64,000 nucleotides of DNA. It comes from Rubrivivax sp. (GTDB lineage Bacteria; Pseudomonadota; Gammaproteobacteria; Burkholderiales; Burkholderiaceae_C). Of this stretch, positions 31,009 through 45,392 are shown in pieces. The position numbers and the translations under genes were made by a program. The stretch is from assembly GCA_030681795.1 (NCBI GenBank), contig JAUXRG010000063.1, positions 116,530 through 180,529 on the forward strand, given 5' to 3'. Each line of letters begins with the position of its first letter. Within the stretch, counting starts at the first letter, position 1. The notes under the pieces are model-generated. The model made no database searches and had not been told where the DNA came from. It saw only the letters and a program-made list of their open reading frames with translations.

Positions 31009-32151
31009 ATGAACGACCCCATTTATCTCGACTACAACGCCACCACACCGGTGGCGCGGGAAGTGCTCGATGCGATGCTGCCGTGGCTGCGCGGCGAGTT
31101 CGGCAATCCCTCCAGCACGCACCCCTATGGCCGACGCGCTGCGCAGGCGGTTGCTGCCGCGCGGCAGCAGGTGGCCGAACTGGTGGGCGCGCAGGCGCGG
31201 GAGATCGTCTTCACCGGCTGCGCGACCGAGGCCAACAATCTCGCGCTGCTGGGCACGGCACGCGCATCCGGTGACGCCAGGCGCCATCTGGTGATCAGCT
31301 CGGTCGAACATCCGGCGGTCATGGCACCGGCGCTTTATTTGCGCGATCAGGGATGGGCGCTGACGGTATTGCCGGTCGACGCGTTTGGACGCCTCGCACC
31401 CGAGCGCGTGGCCGACGCGCTGAGGCAGGATACGGCCCTGGTCTCGGTGATGCTCGCCAACAACGAGGTGGGTACGCTGCAGCCCATTCGTGAGATCGCC
31501 CGCATGACGCGCGAACGCAGCGTCCTGCTGCATACCGACGCCGCCCAGGCGGCCGGCAAGCTACCCCTGGACGTGGACGAACTCGGCGTCGATCTGCTGA
31601 CCCTGGCCGGCCACAAGTTCTACGCGCCCAAGGGGGTCGGCGCGCTGTACGTGCGCACCGGCACGCCGATTCGGTCGGTGATGCATGGCGCCGAGCAGGA
31701 GCAGGGCCTGCGGCCCGGTACCGAAAACGTGGCGGCCATCGTCGGGCTGGGTGCCGCGGCCGCCTTGGCCAAGACACGGCTGCCTGCCGCCGCGGCCCAC
31801 CTGCTCGCATTGCGCGAGCGCTTGCATGAACACCTGGCAAGCGCGATCCCGGGCCTGCGCCTCAACGGCCACCCCGAATACCGGCTGCCCAATACGCTGC
31901 ATGTGTCGTTCCCAGGTGTCAGCGGGCGCGCCTTGCTGGCCGAAGCCGCCGAGATCGTCGCCGCCTCGGTCGGGTCGGCCTGTCATTCGGAGCACGACGC
32001 CGTCAGCGGCGTGCTCGCCGCGATGGGTGTGGACGCGGCGCAGGCGGCCGGCGCCGTGCGCCTGTCGGTCGGGCGCATGACCACGCCGGACGAGGTGACG
32101 CGCGCAGCGGCGGGCCTGGTGGCCGCGTGGCAGCGGCTGCGCTCGCCGTGA
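31009..32151 (+). CDS. cysteine desulfurase (NifS/IscS-like)
   Basis: YLDYNATTPVAREVLDAMLPWL; LAGHKFYAPKGVGALYVR (PLP Lys); SVGSACHSEHD (catalytic Cys). Confidence 0.93.
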   Translation: MNDPIYLDYNATTPVAREVLDAMLPWLRGEFGNPSSTHPYGRRAAQAVAAARQQVAELVGAQAREIVFTGCATEANNLALLGTARASGDARRHLVISSVEHPAVMAPALYLRDQGWALTVLPVDAFGRLAPERVADALRQDTALVSVMLANNEVGTLQPIREIARMTRERSVLLHTDAAQAAGKLPLDVDELGVDLLTLAGHKFYAPKGVGALYVRTGTPIRSVMHGAEQEQGLRPGTENVAAIVGLGAAAALAKTRLPAAAAHLLALRERLHEHLASAIPGLRLNGHPEYRLPNTLHVSFPGVSGRALLAEAAEIVAASVGSACHSEHDAVSGVLAAMGVDAAQAAGAVRLSVGRMTTPDEVTRAAAGLVAAWQRLRSP

Positions 32152-32816
32152 CTCCCACCGTGACGCCCGCCGAGACTCCCGAGAACTACGACGCCTGGTA
32201 CGACACACCGCGTGGCCGCTGGATCGGCGACACCGAGTACGCCCTCATCCGGCGCCTGCTGCATCTGCAGCCGGGTGAGCGCGTGCTCGACGTGGGCTGC
32301 GGCACGGGCTGGTTCACGCGACACGTGGTCGATGGTGGAGCCACGGTGGTCGGGCTCGATCGCGATGCCGAGGCCTTGGCCTTCGCGGCCCGCCGCGGCG
32401 CCGAGGGTGCCAGCTACGTTCGGGGTGATGCGATCGCGCTGCCGTTCGCCGACGCGTCGTTCGACGCGGTGATGTCGGTCACCGCGCTGTGTTTCGTGCA
32501 GGACTGGCCGCAGGCGCTGGCCGAAATCGTGCGCGTCAGCCGCCGCCGCTTCGTGCTCGGTTTGCTCAACCGCCACAGCCTGCTCTGGCGGGCCAAGGGC
32601 CGCCAAGGCGGCAGCGGGGCCTATCGTGGGGCGCACTGGCACACCCGCGCCGAGCTCGACCGTGAGTTGCGGGCTCTGCCGGTCCGCCACCTGCAATTCC
32701 GCTACGGCGTCTATCTGCCATCGGGGTCCGCCGCTGCGCAGGCGCTCGAGCGCACGCTGCCCTCCGGGTTGCCGCTGGGGGCGTTCATGGCCGTGGCCGG
32801 CGACGTGGGGCGCTGA
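32127..32816 (+). CDS. class I SAM-dependent methyltransferase
   Basis: VLDVGCGTGWFTRHVVDGGATVVGLDRD; SFDAVMSVTALCFVQDW. Confidence 0.88.
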   Translation: MAAAALAVTPTVTPAETPENYDAWYDTPRGRWIGDTEYALIRRLLHLQPGERVLDVGCGTGWFTRHVVDGGATVVGLDRDAEALAFAARRGAEGASYVRGDAIALPFADASFDAVMSVTALCFVQDWPQALAEIVRVSRRRFVLGLLNRHSLLWRAKGRQGGSGAYRGAHWHTRAELDRELRALPVRHLQFRYGVYLPSGSAAAQALERTLPSGLPLGAFMAVAGDVGR

Positions 32817-32900
32817 CCGGCGCCGGGGTCGACCGCTTCCGGCCAGACGCCACAGCCCTGCCGCACCTGCGCGCGGCAAGGCCTTTCGGCGAGGCGGCGA

Positions 32901-35900
32901 CTACGCTCTGGTGACCTTGACGCGCGTGCTGCTGAAGTCCGGGATGCCGCCGCAGACTTCCACGAGCGGCGTATTGCCGAAGTCTTCGTCCAGGCGCGCG
33001 ATGGCGTTGTAGTTCAGGCCGGCCCCCATCTTCGGGTTGGGTTTGAGGCCCTGCGCATCGGTCACGGCCTTGCCGCCGAGAAACACCGACGCGGCATCGC
33101 GGATCGCCAGCCGGCTGGCGCCAAACTGGGTGTGGCCATAGTGGAAGGACACGCCCAGCGTGCCCGGGCGCACCAGGCTCGTGACCTTGACCTGGCCGGT
33201 GATGCCTGCCGGGTTGCTGCGCGAGGCGAGCCGGACCTGGTCGAGGTCCTTCACGCCCAGGCGCTTGGCGTCGGACTCGTGCATGTGCACGTGGTTCGTG
33301 GGCACCACTTCCATCGAGATCGATGACAGCACGGTGCGCGACTGCGTGTGCAGGTTCATCTTGTAGGTGACTGGCGCAAATGGGTAGTCCCGATCGATGG
33401 TCTCGATGCTGCGACCCATGGGCGTCATCGGCGGCGTGTGCTTCAGGGTGCCAGAGAAATACTCGCCGGTGATCGAGTTGCGAGTCGTCGCGAGTTGCTC
33501 GTTGTAGATCACCACCCGCTTGATGCCGTACTTGTGCTTCTCGCCATCGAATACGTCCGCGTACTTCGCCGTGAATACGCCGCCGCGGGCCAGCGCGTAG
33601 CAGACCTGCTTCCACTCCGCGGCCGGCAGGACGTTCTTGAACTTTGCCACCGGGTAGCTGCCTTCCACGAAGGCGACCTCGTCTTCAGGGGCCGCCTGCA
33701 GCTTTGCTCCTGAGGCCACGTTGGCGATCGCACGCAGGTAGAAGTCCTCCGCCCGGTCCAAGGCATGGGTCCTTCCGTCGCTGCCCTTGATGACGTCTGG
33801 GCCAAACCCGGGCAGCCCCACGGCCTTGGCCAGGTCGATGAGGAAGGTCTCTTCGCTGAAGGGACGACCGTCGGCGGTGCGCCCCGTCAACGGCTCGATG
33901 GTCGGCGTACGGATGCCGGTAAACCGCGAAGCCGGCGCATGGGGAGTGAGGAAACCGTAGTGCCCTTCCGAATAGGTGAGGTCGGGAACGATGTAGTCGG
34001 CAAAGACGTTCGACTCATTGACCGTGATGTCGATCGATACGAACAGCGGTACCTTGCTGCTGTCCTTGAGCGTCTGCGCATAGCGATAGCCGCCTGGAAT
34101 CGAATACACGGGGTTGAAGAAGTAGGTGAACAGGACCTTGCAGGGATAGGGGTAGCCCTGGTCGATGCCACTCATCGCCTCGACGCACAGCCCACCCACC
34201 GAGAACGGGTACCACGGCCGCTTGGACGGATAGCCCTTGTTCTTGAATTCGGTGGTCTTTTCGTAAGCGAACTTCTCGCGCGAAATGGGCGGCCCCTGAG
34301 TCTTGCGTTGCCCCGGGAAACTGGCCAGGTCGTACAGGCCGCTGCTCCATGCGGCAAGGCCACCGCCAGGTTTCATGTAGCCACCCTTGCGGTCTATGCT
34401 GCCGATGAGGACGCTGAGCATGGCCACCGGATAGGACGCATAGGTGCCGCTCAGGTAGTTGCCCGCGCCGTGGTACTGGGTGACGGCAGCGCGCGTGCCA
34501 TGCGAGGTGAACTCGCGCGCCGTGCGCACGATGGCATCGACGTCCACGCCGGAAATGGTGGCGTACTCCTCGATGGACTTCTCGCGCACGCCTTGTGCCA
34601 TCAGGTGGAACGAGGAGGCGACATGGATCGACGGGCCGCCTTCGGGCTGGGCCATCACCTCGGCGTCGAGTGTTGCTTCTTGCACTTGGTCGAACGCGAC
34701 CACGCCTGCCGGCCCGAGCACCATGTACTTTGCGCTCGCGTCACCGGTCAATGCCGGAAAGAGATCAGAGACTCTGAGGAACTTGCGGTAGTTCTTGTGG
34801 CGTGGGTCGACGATGACCAAGTGCGAGGCGTTGCTGTAGCAGCCATGCCCGATCTTGGCTGCAGCAATGGGGTTGGGCGCCGACAGAAAGGCCTTGTTGT
34901 GCCTATCGTTGTCGATGATCCAGCGGATCAGGCCCATCGAGAACGCGCCGTCCTGACCTGGCTTGATCGGGATCCAGTCGTCGGCGTGCGTGGAAGCGTT
35001 GGTCGCGCGCGGATCCACGATGGTGAATTTGACCTTGCCGGTCGAGTTGCGGTGTGCCACGGTGGCGGCGTAGGTGTTCACGCCCGGCTGCAGGGCCTCG
35101 TAGATGTTGGCGCCGATGACGAGGATGTATTCCGCGTGCACCGGGTCGGCCTTGAACTCGACCTCCTTTTGCTCCGAGATGGCCCAGTTGCCCATGCGAA
35201 AGCCGATGCCGCAGATGTCGGTGTGACCGATGCGGTTCACCGAACCGAGGCCTTGCTTGACGAACCGGTCCGAGAACTCCTTGCGTGCATTCTGGTCGCG
35301 GCCACCCAGGAACACGAACTGGTTGCGCACCGGCCCCAGTTCAGGCGCCGCCGCATCGATCAGGGCGTCGCTGTTGAGATCCTTGATACCCGGCACGGCA
35401 CGATCCTCGCCCAGGTGGGCGAACAGCTTTCCGCCTTGCGCCACCTCGCGAATGAGCTGATCCCACTCGATGGGCTCGAACTGGCCGGAGCCACGCGGGC
35501 CGGACCGCTTCAGGGGCTTGAGCACCCGATACGGGCTGTAGGCGTAGCTCGGGACATCCTGCGACTTGCCGCAAACCGGCGAGGGCAGCGCCAGCGACTG
35601 GGCCACCGGCGTGTCGTAAGGAATGGGGTCAAAACGGCTGTTGTAGGGGTGGTAGGGGTTGCCCGATTGCTTGACGAGCTTGCCTCCATCGACCACGGCG
35701 CGCACTCCGCAGCGCGCATTGCAACCCAGGCACACCGAGTGGACCACCTGGGTGCCCTTGTCGAGTTGCGTGGCGGCGGCCTTCTGGGCCTTGCGCGGGC
35801 TCACGTACTTGGGTGCCGCTTTCGCCTGGCCGATGCCGGCACCGAGTGCGACGGCCGAAGCCGATGTCGCGGCGAAGAACCGGCGGCGCGTGACGGAGGC

Positions 35901-35936
35901 GGCCGACACCGTGGCCTTGATGCGGCGTGCTTTCAT
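32901..35936 (-). CDS. ttrA: molybdopterin oxidoreductase, tetrathionate reductase subunit A-like
   Basis: Tat signal VTRRRFFAA, CLGCNARCGVRAVVDGG...SPVCGKS [4Fe-4S] motif, SPYRVLKPLKRSGPRGSGQFEPIEWDQLI, HTDICGIGFRMG; layout matches TtrA. Confidence 0.78.
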   Translation of the reverse strand: MKARRIKATVSAASVTRRRFFAATSASAVALGAGIGQAKAAPKYVSPRKAQKAAATQLDKGTQVVHSVCLGCNARCGVRAVVDGGKLVKQSGNPYHPYNSRFDPIPYDTPVAQSLALPSPVCGKSQDVPSYAYSPYRVLKPLKRSGPRGSGQFEPIEWDQLIREVAQGGKLFAHLGEDRAVPGIKDLNSDALIDAAAPELGPVRNQFVFLGGRDQNARKEFSDRFVKQGLGSVNRIGHTDICGIGFRMGNWAISEQKEVEFKADPVHAEYILVIGANIYEALQPGVNTYAATVAHRNSTGKVKFTIVDPRATNASTHADDWIPIKPGQDGAFSMGLIRWIIDNDRHNKAFLSAPNPIAAAKIGHGCYSNASHLVIVDPRHKNYRKFLRVSDLFPALTGDASAKYMVLGPAGVVAFDQVQEATLDAEVMAQPEGGPSIHVASSFHLMAQGVREKSIEEYATISGVDVDAIVRTAREFTSHGTRAAVTQYHGAGNYLSGTYASYPVAMLSVLIGSIDRKGGYMKPGGGLAAWSSGLYDLASFPGQRKTQGPPISREKFAYEKTTEFKNKGYPSKRPWYPFSVGGLCVEAMSGIDQGYPYPCKVLFTYFFNPVYSIPGGYRYAQTLKDSSKVPLFVSIDITVNESNVFADYIVPDLTYSEGHYGFLTPHAPASRFTGIRTPTIEPLTGRTADGRPFSEETFLIDLAKAVGLPGFGPDVIKGSDGRTHALDRAEDFYLRAIANVASGAKLQAAPEDEVAFVEGSYPVAKFKNVLPAAEWKQVCYALARGGVFTAKYADVFDGEKHKYGIKRVVIYNEQLATTRNSITGEYFSGTLKHTPPMTPMGRSIETIDRDYPFAPVTYKMNLHTQSRTVLSSISMEVVPTNHVHMHESDAKRLGVKDLDQVRLASRSNPAGITGQVKVTSLVRPGTLGVSFHYGHTQFGASRLAIRDAASVFLGGKAVTDAQGLKPNPKMGAGLNYNAIARLDEDFGNTPLVEVCGGIPDFSSTRVKVTRA

Positions 35937-36604
35937 ATTTCGACTCCCTCACCGGTCTTGCGATGCGCAACGTAGAGAACATTGGTCGTGATTCCCAACC
36001 CTGGCTTGCGGCGCGTGAGATCGGCCCGCTTGAGGTACTCGGCAAATTCACCTTGCGGTGCATTGAGGTCGCCGAAGATCCTGGCCCCGGCATCGCAGGC
36101 CTCCACGCAGGCGGGCAACAGACCCTTGTCGAGGCGGTCGATGCAGAAGTCGCACTTGTCGACCATGCCCTCGTGCCGCGGATCGAGGAAGCGCGCGTCG
36201 TAGGGGCATGCAGGCACGCACTTCCCGATTGAGACGCACTGCTCCCAGTCGGTGACGACGATGCCATTGGGTAGCTTGAAGGTCGCTTCGGCCCTGCAGG
36301 CCTTCACGCAGGGCGGGTCCTCGCAGTGGTTGCACTGTATGGGAGTGAAGGTCACGCGCTTTGCGCGCGACTTGGAGTGCTCAACGGCGACGACGCGGGT
36401 GTTGAACTTGCCGGGGACGGTCTTGTTTTGTACCTTGCAGGCGATTACGCAGGCTTGGCAGCCGCTGCAGCGGTTGAGGTCGATCACCATGCCCCACTTC
36501 GGTGTGCCCTCGTTCAGCGCGGCCGCACCCTTCGCTCCCATCAGGCCGGTGGCGCCGACCAGGCTCACCACGCCGCCCTTCATCAACAGCCTGCGCTCAT
36601 TCAT
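35933..36604 (-). CDS. ttrB: 4Fe-4S ferredoxin subunit, TtrB-like
   Basis: Tat-like N-terminus; CSGCQACVIACK, CNHCEDPPCVKACR, CVSIGKCVPACP, CDFCIDRLDKGLLPACVEAC. Confidence 0.8.
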   Translation of the reverse strand: MNERRLLMKGGVVSLVGATGLMGAKGAAALNEGTPKWGMVIDLNRCSGCQACVIACKVQNKTVPGKFNTRVVAVEHSKSRAKRVTFTPIQCNHCEDPPCVKACRAEATFKLPNGIVVTDWEQCVSIGKCVPACPYDARFLDPRHEGMVDKCDFCIDRLDKGLLPACVEACDAGARIFGDLNAPQGEFAEYLKRADLTRRKPGLGITTNVLYVAHRKTGEGVEI

Positions 36605-36665
36605 CTCATCGTTCCTCGTAGCCCCTGTGTGATCAAGAACGCTACGCTGATCCATCAGGGCGGCA

Positions 36666-36679
36666 TTGACAAAAGTCAT
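36666..36679. promoter_or_regulatory. FNR/DNR-like box TTGAC-AAAA-GTCAT upstream of ttrB
   Basis: Near-perfect palindrome about 62-75 bp upstream of the ttrB ATG. Confidence 0.4.
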
Positions 36680-36799
36680 GGTTCGCCTGCTCGCCGAGTC
36701 GAGCTCCGCTGCGCATGGCAGCCGACTCACGCGTGGGCCACGGATCCAGGCCGGCCCAGGGACGACTCACCTCACGGAACCGGGCCCGAAGGATGGCGC

Positions 36800-37894
36800 T
36801 CAGTGCGGGTGACGGTGGTGCTCATCCGGAAAGTGCCCGTGCGAGTGCTTCATTGCCTCGTGCCGATGCCGATGCGAGTGGCGCAGCGCCACATTCCCGT
36901 CGGCATGCACATGTGCATGATGGGCGTCGTGCTCGTGCTCATGTTCATGCTCGATCACCTCGTGGGTGTGGTCGTGCTCGTGCCGTTCACTCAAGTGCAG
37001 CCAGACGCCCAGCGCCATGAACGCGCCGGCCACCAGCAACGCGGTGGTGACGGGCTCACCCCACACGGTCACGGCCAGAGCGGCGCCGAAGAAGGGTGCC
37101 ACCGAGAAGTAGGCGCCGGTGCGCGCCGTGCCCAGGTGGCGCAGCCCGATGACGAACAGGACCAGGCTGATACCGTAGGCGGCCAGGCCGAGCGCCATGG
37201 CGCTGGCGAGCAGGGTGGGCGAGGGTGCTGAGGCGCCCACCCACACCGCCAGCAGCAGGTTCACCGAGCCGGCAGCCAGGCCCTTGACGGAGGCGATCCA
37301 GGTCGCGTCGTTGAGCGCCACCTTGCGCGTGAGGTTGTTGTCGATGGCCCAGGCCAGGCAGGCACCGAGCACGGCCAGCGCCGGCCACGCATCGCCAAAG
37401 CGCGCCTCGCCCGGCCAGCTCAGCACCACGGCGCCGGCCACGATGGCGAGCATGCCGATGGCGATGCGGCGGTCGAAGTTCTCGCGGAATGCAAACCAGG
37501 CCAGCAAGGCGGTGAACACCCCCTCGGCGTTGAGCAGCAGCGACGCGCCCGACGCCGGCATGCGCGACAGCCCGAACATCAGCAGCACGGGCCCGACCAC
37601 CCCACCGGCCAGCACCGCACCGCCCAGCCACAGCCACTGATCCACCGGCAACCGCACGGGCGCGGCGCGCCGGAGCAACCGCCATACGCCCAGGCCGAGG
37701 CCGGAGCCGAGATAAAGCAGCCCGGCCAGCATCCAGGGATCGACGCCTGCCAGCAGCTGCTTGGCCAGCGGCGTGCCGGCGCCGAACAGCGCTGCCGCGC
37801 CCAGCGCCGCGGCCACGCCGGGGCGGCGCCATGGGTGGCGCCAGGGGTGGGGCGGTGTCGCAGAGGGGTCGAGCTTGCTCATGGGCCCGATCAT
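36800..37894 (-). CDS. EamA/DMT-family transporter with His-rich C-terminal tail
   Basis: About 10 TM segments then HEHDHTHEVIEHEHEHEHDAHHAHVHADGNVALRHSHRHRHEAMKHSHGHFPDEHHRHPH. Confidence 0.9.
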   Translation of the reverse strand: MIGPMSKLDPSATPPHPWRHPWRRPGVAAALGAAALFGAGTPLAKQLLAGVDPWMLAGLLYLGSGLGLGVWRLLRRAAPVRLPVDQWLWLGGAVLAGGVVGPVLLMFGLSRMPASGASLLLNAEGVFTALLAWFAFRENFDRRIAIGMLAIVAGAVVLSWPGEARFGDAWPALAVLGACLAWAIDNNLTRKVALNDATWIASVKGLAAGSVNLLLAVWVGASAPSPTLLASAMALGLAAYGISLVLFVIGLRHLGTARTGAYFSVAPFFGAALAVTVWGEPVTTALLVAGAFMALGVWLHLSERHEHDHTHEVIEHEHEHEHDAHHAHVHADGNVALRHSHRHRHEAMKHSHGHFPDEHHRHPH

Positions 37895-37913
37895 GCCTTG
37901 CGCAGCAATGGGT

Positions 37914-38396
37914 TCAGAGCTGCACCGGCAACGCGCCTGCGGTCTTGACTTCCTTGAGGGTGAAGCTGGTGTAGATGTCCTTCACGCCAGGCAACGAACG
38001 GATCTTTTCGCGCACCACCTGGGCAAAGCTCTCGTGGTCGGGCGCCACGAGTTCGAGCTGGTAGTCGTACTGCCCCGACAGGTTCTGGCACGCAATCACT
38101 TCAGGCAGCGCCACCACCAGGCGTTCGAAGTTCGCCGAGGTGCTCTGCGCATGGTTCTCCATGCGCACGCTGACGAAGCCATGCACATCCAGGCCCATCA
38201 TTCGCCGGTCCAGCCGCGCGCGGTAGTCGACGATGAATCCGCCGCGTTCCAGCAGCTGGACACGCCGCCAGCAGGGCGAAGGCGACAGCGACACCTTCTC
38301 GCCCAGTTCGGCCATCGTGAGCCGGCCGTTGGACTGCAATGCCTCCAGGATCTGCAGATCGACGCGGTCGAGGTCGCGCAGGGATTCGTAGGCCAT
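37914..38396 (-). CDS. Lrp/AsnC-family regulator (MdeR-like by context)
   Basis: LDRVDLQILEALQSNGRLTMAELGEKVSLSPSPCWRRVQLLERGGFI. Confidence 0.92.
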   Translation of the reverse strand: MAYESLRDLDRVDLQILEALQSNGRLTMAELGEKVSLSPSPCWRRVQLLERGGFIVDYRARLDRRMMGLDVHGFVSVRMENHAQSTSANFERLVVALPEVIACQNLSGQYDYQLELVAPDHESFAQVVREKIRSLPGVKDIYTSFTLKEVKTAGALPVQL

Positions 38397-38414
38397 GGGT
38401 AGATTCCCTTGTTC

Positions 38415-38431
38415 GTGGAAGAAGCTTCCAC
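38415..38431. promoter_or_regulatory. inverted repeat GTGGAAG-AAG-CTTCCAC in the intergenic region between the Lrp-type regulator and megL
   Basis: Perfect 7-bp arms; CTTCCACTT recurs at 38489-38497. Confidence 0.5.
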
Positions 38432-38555
38432 TTTCCTGGCGGTTCGCCACGAAGATTTGGCAAATTCAACTCAGTGCGCATTCTGATACTTCCACTTGTG
38501 ACTGAGGCCCTTCTGCCCGCCGCGGTGGCTCGCAGGCGCCCCACGGAGAGCACGC

Positions 38556-39764
38556 ATGCACAAGGACTCCCAGCTCGGCTTCGCGACACGCGCGATCCAC
38601 AGCGGCTACGACCCGCAAGCCCACGAAGGTGCGCTGGCGCCGCCGATCTACCAGACCGCCACCTTCACCTTCCCGAGCGCAGAGGTCGGCGCGGCGCGGT
38701 TCGCAGGCACCGACCCGGGCTACTTCTACACGCGCATTGCCAACCCGACACTGCGCCTGCTCGAGGCCCGCATGGCCGACCTCGAGGGCGGTGTCGATGG
38801 CATTGCCTTCGGCTCCGGCATGGGCGCCATCACGGGCACGCTGTGGACGCTGCTGCGTCCGGGCGACGAAATCCTGGCGCACCTGACGATGTACGGCTGC
38901 ACCTACGCCTTCTTGCAGCACGGCCTGGAGGCCTTCGGCGTCAAGGTCCGCTTCGTCGACCTGTCGCGCCCCGGCGTGCTCGAGGACGCGATCTCGCCGG
39001 CCACGCGTGTCGTGTATTGCGAATCCCCCGCCAACCCGAACATGCGGCTGGTCGACTTGCGCCATGCGGCCGCGGTGTGCCGCCGGCATGGCGCGCGCCT
39101 GGTGGTCGACAACACCTACTGCTCGCCCTACCTGCAGCGCCCGCTGGAGCTGGGCGCGCATGTGGTGGTGCATTCGGCCACCAAGTACCTCAATGGCCAC
39201 GGCGACGTGACGGCAGGCGTGGCGGTGTGCGCCGAGGCCGAAGTCGCCCAGCAGATCCGCCTGTACGGCTTGAAGGACATGACCGGGGCCGTGCTGTCGC
39301 CGCACGACGCCAGCCTGGTGTTGCGCGGGCTGAAGACCCTGCACCTGCGCATGGAGCGCCACTGCGACAACGCCGAGGCGGTGGCCGATCTTCTCGCCGC
39401 GCACCCGGCGGTGGAAACCGTGATGTATCCCGGCCTGGCGAGCTTTGCGCAGCACGCGCTGGCGCGCGAGCAGATGCGGCGATTCGGTGGCATGGTGGCT
39501 TTCGAGCTGCGCGGCGGCATCGAGGCCGGGCGGAGTTTCCTGAACGCCTTGCGCCTCGTGCAGCGCGCCGTCAGCCTGGGTGACGCCGAGAGCCTGGCCC
39601 AGCACCCGGCGAGCATGACGCATGCCACCTATCCGCCCGAGGCGCGGGCGGCCAGCGGCATCTCCGACGGGCTGGTGCGCATCTCGGTCGGTCTGGAAGA
39701 CGCCGCCGACCTGCTGGCCGACATCCGCCAGGCGCTGGAGGTTACCCTCTCGGTCGAGCGCTGA
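38556..39764 (+). CDS. megL: methionine gamma-lyase / trans-sulfuration PLP enzyme
   Basis: FATRAIHSGYDPQAHEGALAPPIYQTATFTF; VVHSATKYLNGHGDVTAG (PLP Lys). Confidence 0.9.
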   Translation: MHKDSQLGFATRAIHSGYDPQAHEGALAPPIYQTATFTFPSAEVGAARFAGTDPGYFYTRIANPTLRLLEARMADLEGGVDGIAFGSGMGAITGTLWTLLRPGDEILAHLTMYGCTYAFLQHGLEAFGVKVRFVDLSRPGVLEDAISPATRVVYCESPANPNMRLVDLRHAAAVCRRHGARLVVDNTYCSPYLQRPLELGAHVVVHSATKYLNGHGDVTAGVAVCAEAEVAQQIRLYGLKDMTGAVLSPHDASLVLRGLKTLHLRMERHCDNAEAVADLLAAHPAVETVMYPGLASFAQHALAREQMRRFGGMVAFELRGGIEAGRSFLNALRLVQRAVSLGDAESLAQHPASMTHATYPPEARAASGISDGLVRISVGLEDAADLLADIRQALEVTLSVER

Positions 39765-39797
39765 CTCCCTCCGTAGTCGCGCAAACAGGCCGCCGCG

Positions 39798-42557
<2,760 letters not shown>

Positions 42558-42732
42558 CCCGGCTCGGGTCTTCGACAACCCTTCCGCAAAGAGGGGTGGC
42601 AAACGCCGCAGCAAGGCCGAAATTGCCGTGTTGATCGGGTCTTGAAGCCCGGGCATCCGGGGCAACATGAGGCGGTGAAGGGTGGGTCTGCCCGCCACCC
42701 TGCAGCCTTGGACCAACTCGATAGAATGAGTC

Positions 42733-43085
42733 ATGCCCGACGATTCCCCGCCGCTGCCTCCCAAGCCGCCTGCCGCGCCGCGGCCGGGCGGCGGGCAGGG
42801 CACGGTGCTCGCCGAGCGCAAGGCGGCGCGTACGAAACCGCCGCAGCTGTATCAGGTGGTGATGCTCAACGACGACTACACGCCGATGGAGTTCGTCGTG
42901 ATGGTGGTTCAACAGTACTTCCAACGTGACCCCGACACGGCCACGCTCATCATGCTGAAGATTCACCACGAAGGGCGCGGCATCTGCGGCGTCTACACGA
43001 AGGACGTCGCGGCGACGAAAGTCGAACTGGTGCTGACCGCGGCGCGCCGCGAAGGGCACCCGCTGCAATGCATTATGGAGGCCGC

Positions 43086-43089
<4 letters not shown>
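42733..43089 (+). CDS. clpS: ATP-dependent Clp protease adaptor ClpS
   Basis: [40 protein letters not shown]. Confidence 0.97.

Positions 43090-45388
<2,299 letters not shown>

Positions 45389-45392
<4 letters not shown>

Noticed and set aside
33765-35975. 736-aa plus-strand ORF opposite ttrA
   Set aside because: Shadow ORF; the minus strand has unmistakable Fe-S and MGD-enzyme motifs.
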